From Flemingiibacterium sp045579745 (GTDB lineage: Bacteria > Bacillota > Clostridia > Oscillospirales > CAG-272), in contig JAZNMQ010000023.1 of assembly GCA_045579745.1 (NCBI GenBank), positions 1 through 36,265 of the forward strand: a stretch of DNA of 36,265 nt, written 5' to 3'. Positions 6,361-15,027 of the stretch are shown one piece after another. The notes beneath the pieces were generated by a model that was given only the letters and a program-made list of their open reading frames with translations, did not search any database and had not been told where the DNA came from. Each line of letters opens with the position of its first letter. The first letter of the stretch is position 1. Made by a program: the position numbers and the translations under genes.

Positions 6361-7698
6361 ATGACAAATAATTACCTATTAACCACAGATATGGCACAAC
6401 AGCTGTACTATCAAGCAGTAAAAGACTTGCCGATAATTGACTACCACAATCATCTTTCTGTTGCGGATTTAGCAGAAAATCGCAGCTTTGACGACGTTAC
6501 GGAAATATGGCTCAAGCCAGACCCGTACAAGCACAGAGCTATGCGAATTTGCGGTGTGCCGGAGGAGCTTATAACCGGCTCTGCGAGCAATAAGGAAAAG
6601 TTTAACACATGGTGCAAAACCTTTCCGCGACTACTCGGAAATCCGCTGTACGATTGGTCACGCATGGAGGTTGAAGGTGTGTTCGGCGTTAACATTCCGA
6701 TTAACTCCGACAACTCCGAAAAGCTTTGGGATGCTATAAACGAGCGTCTTGCCGAGCCTCAATTCCGTGCAATGGAGCTCATGAACAGCTTCAATGTGGA
6801 ATATGCGGCACCCTGCGTTTCCATGACAGATGATATCAGTGTATTTGCGAAATATAAGGAATTAGCTCCGTCCCTGCGAGGCGATGATTGGGCTTGTCCT
6901 ACCCTTGACACAATTACAAAATTAGCCGAGCTGACGGGAAAAGACATATACGACAGCAAAACTCTGAGGGATGCCATAGGCGCACGCCTCGATGACCTGA
7001 CGGCTGTAGGCTGCCGTTTCTCAGACCATGCGCTTAACGACGGCTTTATATATGTTGCTGATGACGGAAATTTTGAAGCTCGCCTTAAGAAGATTCTCGG
7101 TGGGGAAGTGCTGAGCGAAAATGAGAAGAATGCTGTTTCTTCCGATTTGCTACGCCTGTTCGGAGGCGAATATGCGAAACGCGGTTGGGTAATGCAGCTT
7201 CATATCGGCGCAAAACGAGATACAAGCACAAGACTTAAGCGAATTGCAGGTCCTGCCGGCGGCTATGCGGGAATTGGAAACAGCGTTTCCATCTCGTCAC
7301 TGACGAGTCTTTTAAATGACCTGGAGCAGGGTGAATACGGGCTTCCTCGCACGATTCTGTTCACGCTGAATCCGATTGACAATGCCGCAATTTCCATACT
7401 CAGCGGTTCGTTTGTAGGTGTTACTCAAGGTCCGGCTTGGTGGTGGTGCGACCATTTGCAGGGAATGAGAGAGATGCTTGAGAACTTCAATGTTTTCAGC
7501 GTTCTTAGCACCTTTGTAGGCATGACTACAGATTCACGCAGCCTGCTGTCCTTGGTGCGCCATGACTATTTCCGCAGAATGCTTTGCGGTTGGATAGGGG
7601 AAAAGGCAACTCGCGGTGAGCTGCCGAATGATTACAGCCAGCTTAGTGCCCTGGCAAAGGCTATGTGCTATCAAAACGCTAAAGATTTGATTATATAA
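6361..7698 (+). CDS. uxaC: Glucuronate isomerase
   Basis: Interconverts D-glucuronate and D-fructuronate (and galacturonate/tagaturonate), the entry step of the pathway. The 445-residue amidohydrolase-like protein has the N-terminal metal motif DYHNHLS (H29 and H31), LHIGAKRD near the middle and VGMTTDSRS near the C-terminus, all typical of UxaC. Family length is about 465. I chose ATG 6361 because GGGAGA lies five bases upstream; the frame is open to a TTG at 6340 that has no ribosome site. Third gene of the operon, after an 84-bp gap in which I see no terminator. Confidence 0.93.
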   Translation: MTNNYLLTTDMAQQLYYQAVKDLPIIDYHNHLSVADLAENRSFDDVTEIWLKPDPYKHRAMRICGVPEELITGSASNKEKFNTWCKTFPRLLGNPLYDWSRMEVEGVFGVNIPINSDNSEKLWDAINERLAEPQFRAMELMNSFNVEYAAPCVSMTDDISVFAKYKELAPSLRGDDWACPTLDTITKLAELTGKDIYDSKTLRDAIGARLDDLTAVGCRFSDHALNDGFIYVADDGNFEARLKKILGGEVLSENEKNAVSSDLLRLFGGEYAKRGWVMQLHIGAKRDTSTRLKRIAGPAGGYAGIGNSVSISSLTSLLNDLEQGEYGLPRTILFTLNPIDNAAISILSGSFVGVTQGPAWWWCDHLQGMREMLENFNVFSVLSTFVGMTTDSRSLLSLVRHDYFRRMLCGWIGEKATRGELPNDYSQLSALAKAMCYQNAKDLII

Positions 7699-7715
7699 GA
7701 TAAGGAGCTATAAAA

Positions 7716-8573
7716 ATGTACGACGAATTTTTCAAAGGCAAAGTCGCTGTTGTAACAGGTGCGGGCGGACTTTTGAGCGGCCCGATTGCGATTGATTTGG
7801 CATCTAAGGGCGCGCGTGTCGTTCTTATGGGAAGAACTCTTGATAAGCTTGAAAAGAATGTGAAAATTATCGAGGAGAATGGCGGCGAATGCTGGGCGAT
7901 TGAAGCAGATGTAAATGACGAAGCCGCACTTCAGGCGACAGCCGATATGATTCTTGAAAAATGGGGTCCCTGCCGCTTCCTTGTAAACGGTGCAGGCGGA
8001 AACAATGCTAAGGCGACAACCTCTCACGATGAGTTCGTGCCTGCTGAGATCAGCGAGGATAAGCCTGAAGATATGCGCGGATTTTGGGATATAGACATGG
8101 AAGCCGCAAAGCAGGTATTGCTTACAAATACCTTCGGCTCACTCATTCCAATGCGTGTGTTCTGCAAGCAGATGATTAGTGCCGGCGGCGGCTCTGTAAT
8201 CAATTTTGCTTCGATGAATACATACTGCCCGCTGACTCGAAATGCGATATATGCAATGTCTAAGGCGGCAATTTCCAATTTCACACAATGGGCTGCAGGT
8301 TACTTCTCAAATCCCGATGCAAATATCAGAGTAAACGCAATTGCTCCCGGTTTCTTTGCAAACGAGAGATCGATCAAGATTTTAGGCTCTGCAGAAACAG
8401 GATATCTTCCGAGAGGACAAAAGGTAATCGATCATACTCCCTCAAAAAGATTTGGCGTACCCAACGATTTGCTCGGTACAGCGGAATTTTTGCTTAACGA
8501 TAACAAATCAGGCTTCATAACGGGCGTTACTATCCCCGTTGACGGAGGCTTCCTGACACTTTCGGGAGTATAA
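7716..8573 (+). CDS. uxuB: SDR D-mannonate oxidoreductase (fructuronate reductase)
   Basis: Reduces D-fructuronate to D-mannonate with NAD(P)H, linking UxaC to UxuA. This is the short-chain dehydrogenase type known from Bacillus YjmF, not the long-chain UxuB of E. coli. The Rossmann motif TGAGGLLSGPIA is at 14-25, NGAGG at 91-95, and the catalytic S166, Y179 and K183 (YAMSK) are present. The C-terminus has the VDGG tail expected in this group. 285 residues, with AAGGAG eight bases before the start and 17 bp after uxaC. Specific substrate is inferred from the operon. Confidence 0.9.
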   Translation: MYDEFFKGKVAVVTGAGGLLSGPIAIDLASKGARVVLMGRTLDKLEKNVKIIEENGGECWAIEADVNDEAALQATADMILEKWGPCRFLVNGAGGNNAKATTSHDEFVPAEISEDKPEDMRGFWDIDMEAAKQVLLTNTFGSLIPMRVFCKQMISAGGGSVINFASMNTYCPLTRNAIYAMSKAAISNFTQWAAGYFSNPDANIRVNAIAPGFFANERSIKILGSAETGYLPRGQKVIDHTPSKRFGVPNDLLGTAEFLLNDNKSGFITGVTIPVDGGFLTLSGV

Positions 8574-8662
8574 TTTCAGATAAAACTTCAACTTTTGATA
8601 TTTTAAGCACACATAGAAACTGTCTGTCAATGCTTCAGGCAGGAGAGAAAGGTGGTCATAAA

Positions 8663-10102
8663 ATGAGTGAATTTTCAGAGCTTTTAGTAAAGGACGGCGA
8701 CAACGGACGTTATCGAATTTTGTTCCAGCTGCCGTATCTTGGCAAGGTAAAAGCAAGAAGCACAGATGAGATAGAATCGTCAAGCTGGTTTGTTGGCTGT
8801 GAAACCTTAGACCGTGATTATGCCAACTACGACCAGTACAAGGAATATCTCTGCCCTTTGGGAATCAAGTGTCTGCGTTTCCAAGGCGGTTGGGCGAAAA
8901 CCGAAAAGCAGAAGGATGTATACAGCTGGGAATGGCTTGATCACATTATTGACGATGCTGTCAGCAGAGGTCTTAAGCCGTGGCTTCAATTAGGTTACGG
9001 TAATACCGTTTATGAGGGGGCAGGCGGAGATAACCTCGGTGCCGGAATGCCACTGTCAGAAGTTGGCTTTGCCGCATATTTGAGATGGGTTCACGGAATG
9101 GTATCCCGATACAAGGATAAGGTTTGGGATTGGGAGGTTTGGAACGAGCCCAATTTTGGCGATAACAAGATCAACACACCCGAAATTGCCGCTAATTTCA
9201 ATATTGAAACAGCTAAGATTATCAAGGAACTGCAGCCCGATGCCAGAATATCCACTTTAGCTCTCGGTCACATCAATCTTGACTATGTAGAAAGATTCTT
9301 CAAATATTTGTCCGAGCACAATGCGTGCGAGCTGTTCCATAACGTGACCTATCACGATTATGTCTATAACCCCGATGCAAACAAGCTCGCGGTATACAAG
9401 ATGCGTCAGATCGTTGAAAAATACGCACCGCACCTGATCATAAGACAGGGCGAAAACGGCGCTCCGTCAGAAAAGCGTGCGGGCGGTGCGCTTGGTGACT
9501 ATGATTGGACAGAGCTTTCTCAGGCGAAATGGGATACAAGACGTATGCTTGAAAATCTCGGAAACGATATAGAGAGCAGCGTTTACAGTATCGTTGATTT
9601 GCAGTATAAGGGAAATGGCCCGATCAGAACGAAAAATTCCAAGGGACTTTTGGAATCCAATTCCGATAATATTGTTCTGAAACAAAAAATGGCATACTTC
9701 TCCGTTCAGACGGTAGCTTCAATTTTTGACGGCACCCTTGAAAGAGTGAAAGGAACATCATTCCTTCACAGCATTAATGGAACTGACACCGATAAATATT
9801 GGGTAAACACTGACAGAAGCATTTCCGTATACGGATATCAGAACAAGGAAAGCAAGCAAAGACTGTATGTATTTTGGAATGATGAAGCTATTCCGGACAA
9901 TGGATGCAATATTGTCTATCGCGATTTCGCTTTTGTTAACAGCAATTTCCGTAATCCGGTTGTTGTGGACATTATTACGGGAAGCGTTTATGATATTCCT
10001 AAGGAGCAATGGAGCAGCGAGGGAAATATTGACCGGTTCCGCAAGATCCCCGTTTACGATGCACCGGTTCTGATTGCTGAAAAGAGTCTTATTTCACTAT
10101 AA
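8663..10102 (+). CDS. GH39-like glycoside hydrolase, cytoplasmic
   Basis: A clan-A (beta/alpha)8 retaining glycosidase resembling GH39, which contains beta-xylosidases and alpha-L-iduronidases. The acid/base is E162 in EVWNEPN and the likely nucleophile is E264 in RQGENGAPS; a beta-sandwich fills the C-terminal ~130 residues. No signal peptide, so it should act on imported oligosaccharide. I chose ATG 8663 (479 residues) because GAAAGGTGG lies seven bases upstream; an ATG at 8630 has a poorer context. It is the last gene of the hexuronate operon and ends at a strong terminator, so it probably releases the uronic acid that the other enzymes consume. Which linkage it cuts cannot be read from sequence. 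Confidence 0.78.
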   Translation: MSEFSELLVKDGDNGRYRILFQLPYLGKVKARSTDEIESSSWFVGCETLDRDYANYDQYKEYLCPLGIKCLRFQGGWAKTEKQKDVYSWEWLDHIIDDAVSRGLKPWLQLGYGNTVYEGAGGDNLGAGMPLSEVGFAAYLRWVHGMVSRYKDKVWDWEVWNEPNFGDNKINTPEIAANFNIETAKIIKELQPDARISTLALGHINLDYVERFFKYLSEHNACELFHNVTYHDYVYNPDANKLAVYKMRQIVEKYAPHLIIRQGENGAPSEKRAGGALGDYDWTELSQAKWDTRRMLENLGNDIESSVYSIVDLQYKGNGPIRTKNSKGLLESNSDNIVLKQKMAYFSVQTVASIFDGTLERVKGTSFLHSINGTDTDKYWVNTDRSISVYGYQNKESKQRLYVFWNDEAIPDNGCNIVYRDFAFVNSNFRNPVVVDIITGSVYDIPKEQWSSEGNIDRFRKIPVYDAPVLIAEKSLISL

Positions 10103-10144
10103 GCATCCGATGCGCTTACAAAAGCCAAGCTCTTAATATAAGAA

Positions 10145-10185
10145 AACAACCTATGTTACCAAGAAAAGTAGCATAGGTTGTTTTT
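10145..10185. terminator. Bidirectional terminator between convergent operons
   Basis: A 15-bp stem (10145-10159 with 10168-10182, one G-U pair) with an eight-base loop has a T-run on its right and an A-run on its left, so it can end both the hexuronate operon and the leftward fucI operon. Confidence 0.92.
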
Positions 10186-10195
10186 GTATTCTGTA

Positions 10196-12163
10196 TTAAT
10201 ATGAAAGCTCTACAATTGCGTAGCCGTTGATTTCGGGAACGTGAATTGTTCCGTCCTTAATATCGAGGGGCGTTCCCTCCGGAACGAGGCGAGCCGATTT
10301 GATATCATGCGGCAGATTAACCTTAATATTCACATCGCGGACAACGGTGCGCTCTTCGATTATATCAATGGTCGCGCTCTTTCTGACGGGGATATATGTA
10401 AGAATATGAAGATTGGTGCGCTTCTTATCAGCCTGATCTAGTACGCTGACAGTCATAGTAGAGGGACCGTCGTGGCGGACAATTCTATCGCTCATAAGAA
10501 CATCGATCGCGTTAGAAATGAGCTTCTTGCACCATAGCGGTGCATTGCTTCTGTATTGCTTGAATACCGGATGGCTGAACAGAATCACATTTCCATTGCT
10601 GAGTGCGGCAGGGTATTCTTCGCCCTTAGCAGAGGGAGTGTATCTGTGTGAGCAGAAGTGATCGCCCTCGCGCTTGAAATATGGAGCGCGTGCGGTGAGC
10701 AACTCCTCTGCGCCGCAAGCTTCGATTACTTCACCCGGCAAATAGAATACATATTCGGTTTCATCCTCAAGCCCATTTGCAAGTTCTCCGCGAGCAACTA
10801 TGAAATCGGGGTAAATATTTCTTTCGCCCGAGCTCTTTGCCGCAAACGATTTTGGATATTCGCCCGATTTGTTCTGACCGCCCTTAGCGCATGCGATTAT
10901 TTTGCCGCCGTTTGAAATGTAGCTGTCAAGCTTGCCTGCAAAGCAGTCGCTTATAATGAGGTCATCGGGCAGAATTACGAGCTTGTATTCGTCGAGCGAC
11001 ATCTCCTCATCAATAATATCGAACTGAATAGCAAGCTCGTCGAGCATTTGGACGGCTCCGAGCATGCTGTCGGGCATACGCTGTTCGTATAATGGGTTTT
11101 CGGGTGTTACTACAGCTACCTCGGTCAGCGCTTTTGAAGGACGTGCCCACTCTATTCTGTCGGCAAGCTGGCTGTATACCTTTCCGATCAGACGATAGGT
11201 TGCCGGATTGAGTATTCCGTGTGGCTCAAGCTGATCGCCGATTGAGGATGCGAAGCCGTAGCTGAGCATTCTGAAGCATTCGAACTCAAGTGCGGCGAGA
11301 TTTTTAAGGCTGTGGAAATCGCCCCATTCGGTGTGGAATTTTCCCGTCATGCCCATGCAGTCCCGTCCCAGCTTGCGTGCATAACGAGCGGTGAGAGGGA
11401 AGTGCATATATCCCCAAAATCCCGAGGGAAGACTTTCAAGCTCAAAGTGAGAATAGGTTTCCGCGCTTGCTTTTGTTGAGGGGCCTATGTGACCTGCGTT
11501 GTAGAAGATCGTGCAATCCTTGTTGTACTGACGGACAAATGCTGTCATTTCGGCCTTGAATCTGTCCATAACAGTCTTTGCAAAGGATCTGACCGCGTTG
11601 TCATCTGATACATTTATGCCTTTTTCTTTCATCTCAGCGCGGCATTTTGCGCACAGACAAGGGCGAATGCCGACGATATCGAAGAAGATTCCGTCAAGCT
11701 CATCGCCGAGCATTTCGACGATTTCCGCAGTCTGCTCCTTCAGAAAATCGACATAGCTTGTGTTTACGCAAAGCGACTGATAGAAGCCCGGCTCGGTGAA
11801 TGCTCCGCCCTCATGTGAGCCGCTCCTTTGGCGGATAAGCCATTCAGGGTGGGTCGAGGCGCTGTGATAATCCCATTGAACGGTAATGTAGATAGGTGCG
11901 TTGATGCCGACCTTGTGCAGCGCTTTGATCTGGTCAATAAGCAGATTCTTGTACTCAAGATGCGGGTGAATAAGCTCGGGGAACTTCTTTGACGGATAAT
12001 AAAGCCATCCGTGATGTCCTCGGGCAAATAGGGTCATAGATGTTATAGAGGCTTCCTTTGCTGTCTTTGCAAATTCTTCTGGTGAGAAGCTCGCACCGAC
12101 TCCCGTTATATATTCAGATGTGTGAAAATCGAGATGTATCTGACGTGGAGAAAGTAGTTTCAT
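10196..12163 (-). CDS. GHL6-type glycoside hydrolase with trimerisation-like domain
   Basis: Cytoplasmic glycosidase of unproven specificity. The N-terminal ~340 residues form a (beta/alpha)8-type domain of the GHL6 kind: LDFHTSEYI near the start, the FARGHHGWLYYP segment that recalls the HHDGF region of alpha-L-fucosidases, and a Cys cluster PCLCAKC around 170. From about 355 to 560 there is a flavodoxin-like segment resembling the beta-galactosidase trimerisation domain (LVILPDDLIIS, ISNGGKIIA). A small beta domain ends the 655 residues. No signal peptide. The start has AAGGAT nearby and follows the fucose isomerase gene by 21 bp, so the two are co-transcribed. That linkage suggests an alpha-L-fucosidase or similar activity, as inference. 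Confidence 0.75.
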   Translation of the reverse strand: MKLLSPRQIHLDFHTSEYITGVGASFSPEEFAKTAKEASITSMTLFARGHHGWLYYPSKKFPELIHPHLEYKNLLIDQIKALHKVGINAPIYITVQWDYHSASTHPEWLIRQRSGSHEGGAFTEPGFYQSLCVNTSYVDFLKEQTAEIVEMLGDELDGIFFDIVGIRPCLCAKCRAEMKEKGINVSDDNAVRSFAKTVMDRFKAEMTAFVRQYNKDCTIFYNAGHIGPSTKASAETYSHFELESLPSGFWGYMHFPLTARYARKLGRDCMGMTGKFHTEWGDFHSLKNLAALEFECFRMLSYGFASSIGDQLEPHGILNPATYRLIGKVYSQLADRIEWARPSKALTEVAVVTPENPLYEQRMPDSMLGAVQMLDELAIQFDIIDEEMSLDEYKLVILPDDLIISDCFAGKLDSYISNGGKIIACAKGGQNKSGEYPKSFAAKSSGERNIYPDFIVARGELANGLEDETEYVFYLPGEVIEACGAEELLTARAPYFKREGDHFCSHRYTPSAKGEEYPAALSNGNVILFSHPVFKQYRSNAPLWCKKLISNAIDVLMSDRIVRHDGPSTMTVSVLDQADKKRTNLHILTYIPVRKSATIDIIEERTVVRDVNIKVNLPHDIKSARLVPEGTPLDIKDGTIHVPEINGYAIVELSY

Positions 12164-12184
12164 GTTAGGGATCCTTTCGTAATA

Positions 12185-13969
12185 CTATTTGTATAGCGGA
12201 CCGTAGGTCTTGCAAGCACGATAATCTGCGTCTGAGAGATTTTCTGTGCCGTAAGCCGCCCATGTATGCGGACGGAAAATTCTATCAGCTGCGACATTGT
12301 GCATGTTTACGGGTATTCTGAGCATAGACGCAAGCGTAATAAGCTCTGCGCCTACATGACCGTAAACGGTTACGCCATGATTTGCTCCCCAATTTGCCAT
12401 TACGCTGTAAACATCCCTGAACGCGCCCTCGCCCGTAAGATTAGGTACGAACCAGGTCGTCGGCCATGTTGGGTCTGTACGCTTGTCAATGACGGTATGA
12501 ATTTCGTCGGGGAGGTCAACCGTGTAGCCCTCAGCTATCTGAATAACCGGTCCGAGGCCATCTACAATGTTTACACGGAGCAGGGTAACAGGCATTTGCG
12601 CTCTGCAGCGGAAATGGCTTGAGAATCCGCCGCCTCTGAAATATTCGTAATTAGCGCGGCACCAGTCTGTAGCTTCAAGGCAAGCATTGATATCCGCTTC
12701 TGTCATATCCCAGAATGGCTTTATGCAGCCCTCGCCGTTTTCATTTTTGCTTGCGCCGCTTCCGTCAAGTGCAGTTGCACCCGAGTTGATGAGATGGATA
12801 AAGCCATTAGCCGCTTTTCCATCGGGCTTAATGCCGGTAACTCTCTCACATGCCTCAGGGCTCCAATAGGTTCGAACATCATGGAAGCAGGGCGCGGAGC
12901 TCGAAATAAGGGTTCCGAGAAGCATGGAAACTCCGTTTAGCGTGTCATTTTCCGTAGCAAAAGCGGTTGGCATTTTTGCACCGTTCCAGTCAAAGCTCGA
13001 AGCCATTATAGCCTCGCTGAAATCGGCGTTCGGAAGCCAGTCTGTCCAATTTCGCTGACCCTGGAAGCCGCCTGCGACAGCGTTCTTTCCGAGTGCTTCC
13101 TCATGCCAGCCCATTTCGTCAAGCTTTTTATTGCCGAATAGAATATCGCGGAATATCATTGTCATCTTTACAACGAATTCCCAATCCTTATCAGGAGAAA
13201 CAACCTTTGATTTTTTGATTACATCGGGGAACTCCTTGCCGGCATTAATATCAAGTCCCTCGCGGCAGTTTTCTTTAACCCATTTAAGGGCTTTTTCGTA
13301 TTCGTCCTTGTCGTAAATCCCAAGCGTAATACGGCGCATTATTTCTGTCAGGTCAACCCACTCAGGGCGAATTCCGAGATACTTTCTGAAGAATTCGGCG
13401 TTGCAATAGCTTCCTGCGATGCCCATTGAAACACCGCCGAGGTTGACATATGATTTGTTCTTCATCCAGCCTACTGCTATTGCGCCGCGTGCGAAGCTGA
13501 GAATCTTCTGTGCAACGTCCTCGGGGATGGATGAATCGGTAACGTCCTGCACGTCATGACCGTATATCGAGAATGCCGGCATGCCGTTTTGCGCATATGC
13601 AGCCATTACTGCGGCAAGGTAGACCGCTCCGGGTCTTTCGGTTCCGTTAAAGCCCCATACAGCCTTGATTGTGTCGCTGCTCATGTCGTACGTTTCCGAG
13701 CCGTAGCACCAGCAGGGGGTAACTGAAAGTGTAGCTATAATGTTTTCCTTTGAAAATTGCTCGGCGCATTTTGCCGCCTCAGCTCCGCCGCCGATAGTCG
13801 TTTCGCTGATAACGCACATTACAGGCTTTCCGTCGGGATATTTGAGAGTACTCTCGATAAGATTCTTAGCCGCATTTGCCATATCCATTGTTTTGGCTTC
13901 AAGTCCTTCGCGAATACCGCCCCATCTTCCGTCTATGACGGGTCTTATACCGATTTTCGGATACAACAT
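12185..13969 (-). CDS. fucI: L-fucose isomerase
   Basis: Converts L-fucose to L-fuculose (and often D-arabinose to D-ribulose) using Mn2+. The 594 residues align with E. coli FucI along their whole length: IGIRPVIDGR near the N-terminus, CWCYGSETYDM, WGFNGTERPGAVYLAA, SIYGHDVQD. The residues known to be catalytic in E. coli are present: Glu in ATENDTLNG, Asp in DVRTYWSPEA and His in NWGANHGV. The start is preceded by AAAGGAG and a near-consensus leftward promoter. No fuculose kinase or aldolase gene is in the window, so the pathway is completed elsewhere or the true substrate is another FucI sugar. Confidence 0.95.
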   Translation of the reverse strand: MLYPKIGIRPVIDGRWGGIREGLEAKTMDMANAAKNLIESTLKYPDGKPVMCVISETTIGGGAEAAKCAEQFSKENIIATLSVTPCWCYGSETYDMSSDTIKAVWGFNGTERPGAVYLAAVMAAYAQNGMPAFSIYGHDVQDVTDSSIPEDVAQKILSFARGAIAVGWMKNKSYVNLGGVSMGIAGSYCNAEFFRKYLGIRPEWVDLTEIMRRITLGIYDKDEYEKALKWVKENCREGLDINAGKEFPDVIKKSKVVSPDKDWEFVVKMTMIFRDILFGNKKLDEMGWHEEALGKNAVAGGFQGQRNWTDWLPNADFSEAIMASSFDWNGAKMPTAFATENDTLNGVSMLLGTLISSSAPCFHDVRTYWSPEACERVTGIKPDGKAANGFIHLINSGATALDGSGASKNENGEGCIKPFWDMTEADINACLEATDWCRANYEYFRGGGFSSHFRCRAQMPVTLLRVNIVDGLGPVIQIAEGYTVDLPDEIHTVIDKRTDPTWPTTWFVPNLTGEGAFRDVYSVMANWGANHGVTVYGHVGAELITLASMLRIPVNMHNVAADRIFRPHTWAAYGTENLSDADYRACKTYGPLYK

Positions 13970-14024
13970 ATTAAACTCTCCTTTATAATGTATTTAGTGT
14001 TTGTGGTTGACATATGGATATATT

Positions 14025-14070
14025 TATGCTATTATAATTGTATTATAAAGCATAATTGTATGTTTTGCAA
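14025..14070 (-). promoter_or_regulatory. fucI promoter with possible operator
   Basis: Reading leftward, TTGCAA (14065-14070), a 17-base spacer and TATAAT (14042-14047). Arms TATGCT (14025-14030) and AGCATA (14049-14054) form an inverted repeat spanning the -10 box and start region. A rightward TTGACA (14007-14012) with TATAAT (14033-14038) is also present for the regulator gene but its spacing of 20 is poor, as expected of a weak or activated promoter. Confidence 0.65.
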
Positions 14071-14119
14071 GTGTGATTATGGCTATAAAATAGGACGATA
14101 TTCACTTTTAGGAGAAAAT

Positions 14120-14980
14120 ATGAACTATAGTGAGCTGCATGAGAACTTAAAGCGAGGCTCGTTTGATTTTCCTGTCGAGCTTTATTATATAGATAAAAAT
14201 TTCCCTCGCTATCAAATGCCGTTTCATTGGCATCTTGAGTATGAGCTGATAATTGTCTTGAAGGGGGATTTTGAGCTTTCGCTTGACGGAAAAAACATCA
14301 TTCTGTCAGAGGGAGATTGCGTTTGGATTGGAGATGGAGTGCTTCACGGAGGGACACCGAAAAACGACTGCATTTACGCCTGCATTGTTTTTGACCTCGG
14401 AACTATACTTCACGACACACAGCTCTGCTCGCACAGCGCAACAGAATTCCTTGCAAGCGAGAACGGATTTACAACCTTCATGGAGTCAGGCTCCCGAGGT
14501 TCAATGCTTGCAGCGGAAATTTATAAGACCTTGCGTTCGGAGGAGAAAGGCTACGAATGGACGACGGTAGGGCTTATGTGGCAGCTCATGGGAAGTCTGC
14601 TTGCAACTAAAAAGGACAGCGCTTTAACTGACAGAGTGACTGTAAACAAGCTGAAAAACGTACTGACCTACATTCGCGACAATTACGATTTGGCGATAAC
14701 GCTTGACGAGCTCGCCGAAATTGCAAATATGTCGCCCAGATATTTCTGCCGCGCATTTGCATGCTTGACAGGAAGAACTCCCATCGCTTATTTGAATTAT
14801 TACCGCATCGAAATTGCGTGTGAGCGTTTGATTACGACCGGCGACAGCATAACTTCAATAAGCTTTTCCTGCGGATTCAACGATGCAGGATATTTTACCA
14901 AAATATTTACGCGTGAAAAAGGTGTTACGCCATCGGAATTCAGAAAAAACAGGCGTAATTTATTCTCATCCAAGCAGTAA
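14120..14980 (+). CDS. AraC-family regulator of the fucI locus
   Basis: Sugar-responsive transcription factor. A cupin-type effector domain covers about 25-110 (FHWHLEYELIIVLKG with the usual His residues, then GDCVWIGDGVLHG), and two C-terminal helix-turn-helix motifs cover about 185-280 (LDELAEIANMSPRYFCRAF and SISFSCGFNDAGYFTKIF), ending with VTPSEFR. 286 residues from ATG 14120, chosen for AGGAG five bases upstream; the longer open frame upstream is AT-rich promoter DNA. It is transcribed away from fucI across a shared 150-bp control region, so control of fucI and the glycosidase is likely. Confidence 0.9.
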   Translation: MNYSELHENLKRGSFDFPVELYYIDKNFPRYQMPFHWHLEYELIIVLKGDFELSLDGKNIILSEGDCVWIGDGVLHGGTPKNDCIYACIVFDLGTILHDTQLCSHSATEFLASENGFTTFMESGSRGSMLAAEIYKTLRSEEKGYEWTTVGLMWQLMGSLLATKKDSALTDRVTVNKLKNVLTYIRDNYDLAITLDELAEIANMSPRYFCRAFACLTGRTPIAYLNYYRIEIACERLITTGDSITSISFSCGFNDAGYFTKIFTREKGVTPSEFRKNRRNLFSSKQ

Positions 14981-14981
14981 T

Positions 14982-15027
14982 AAAAATCTCTGTGACACAG
15001 AACAACGTGCTCACAGAGATTTTTGTA
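14982..15027. terminator. Terminator between araC-type gene and alcohol dehydrogenase
   Basis: Perfect 14-bp stem (14982-14995 with 15011-15024) with a 15-base loop, with T-runs available on both strands. It lies between convergent genes and can serve both. Confidence 0.9.

Noticed and set aside
13757..14119. N-terminal extension of the AraC regulator at the fucI locus
   Set aside because: It overlaps fucI and its promoter; the ATG at 14120 has a proper ribosome site and gives a normal AraC-family length.
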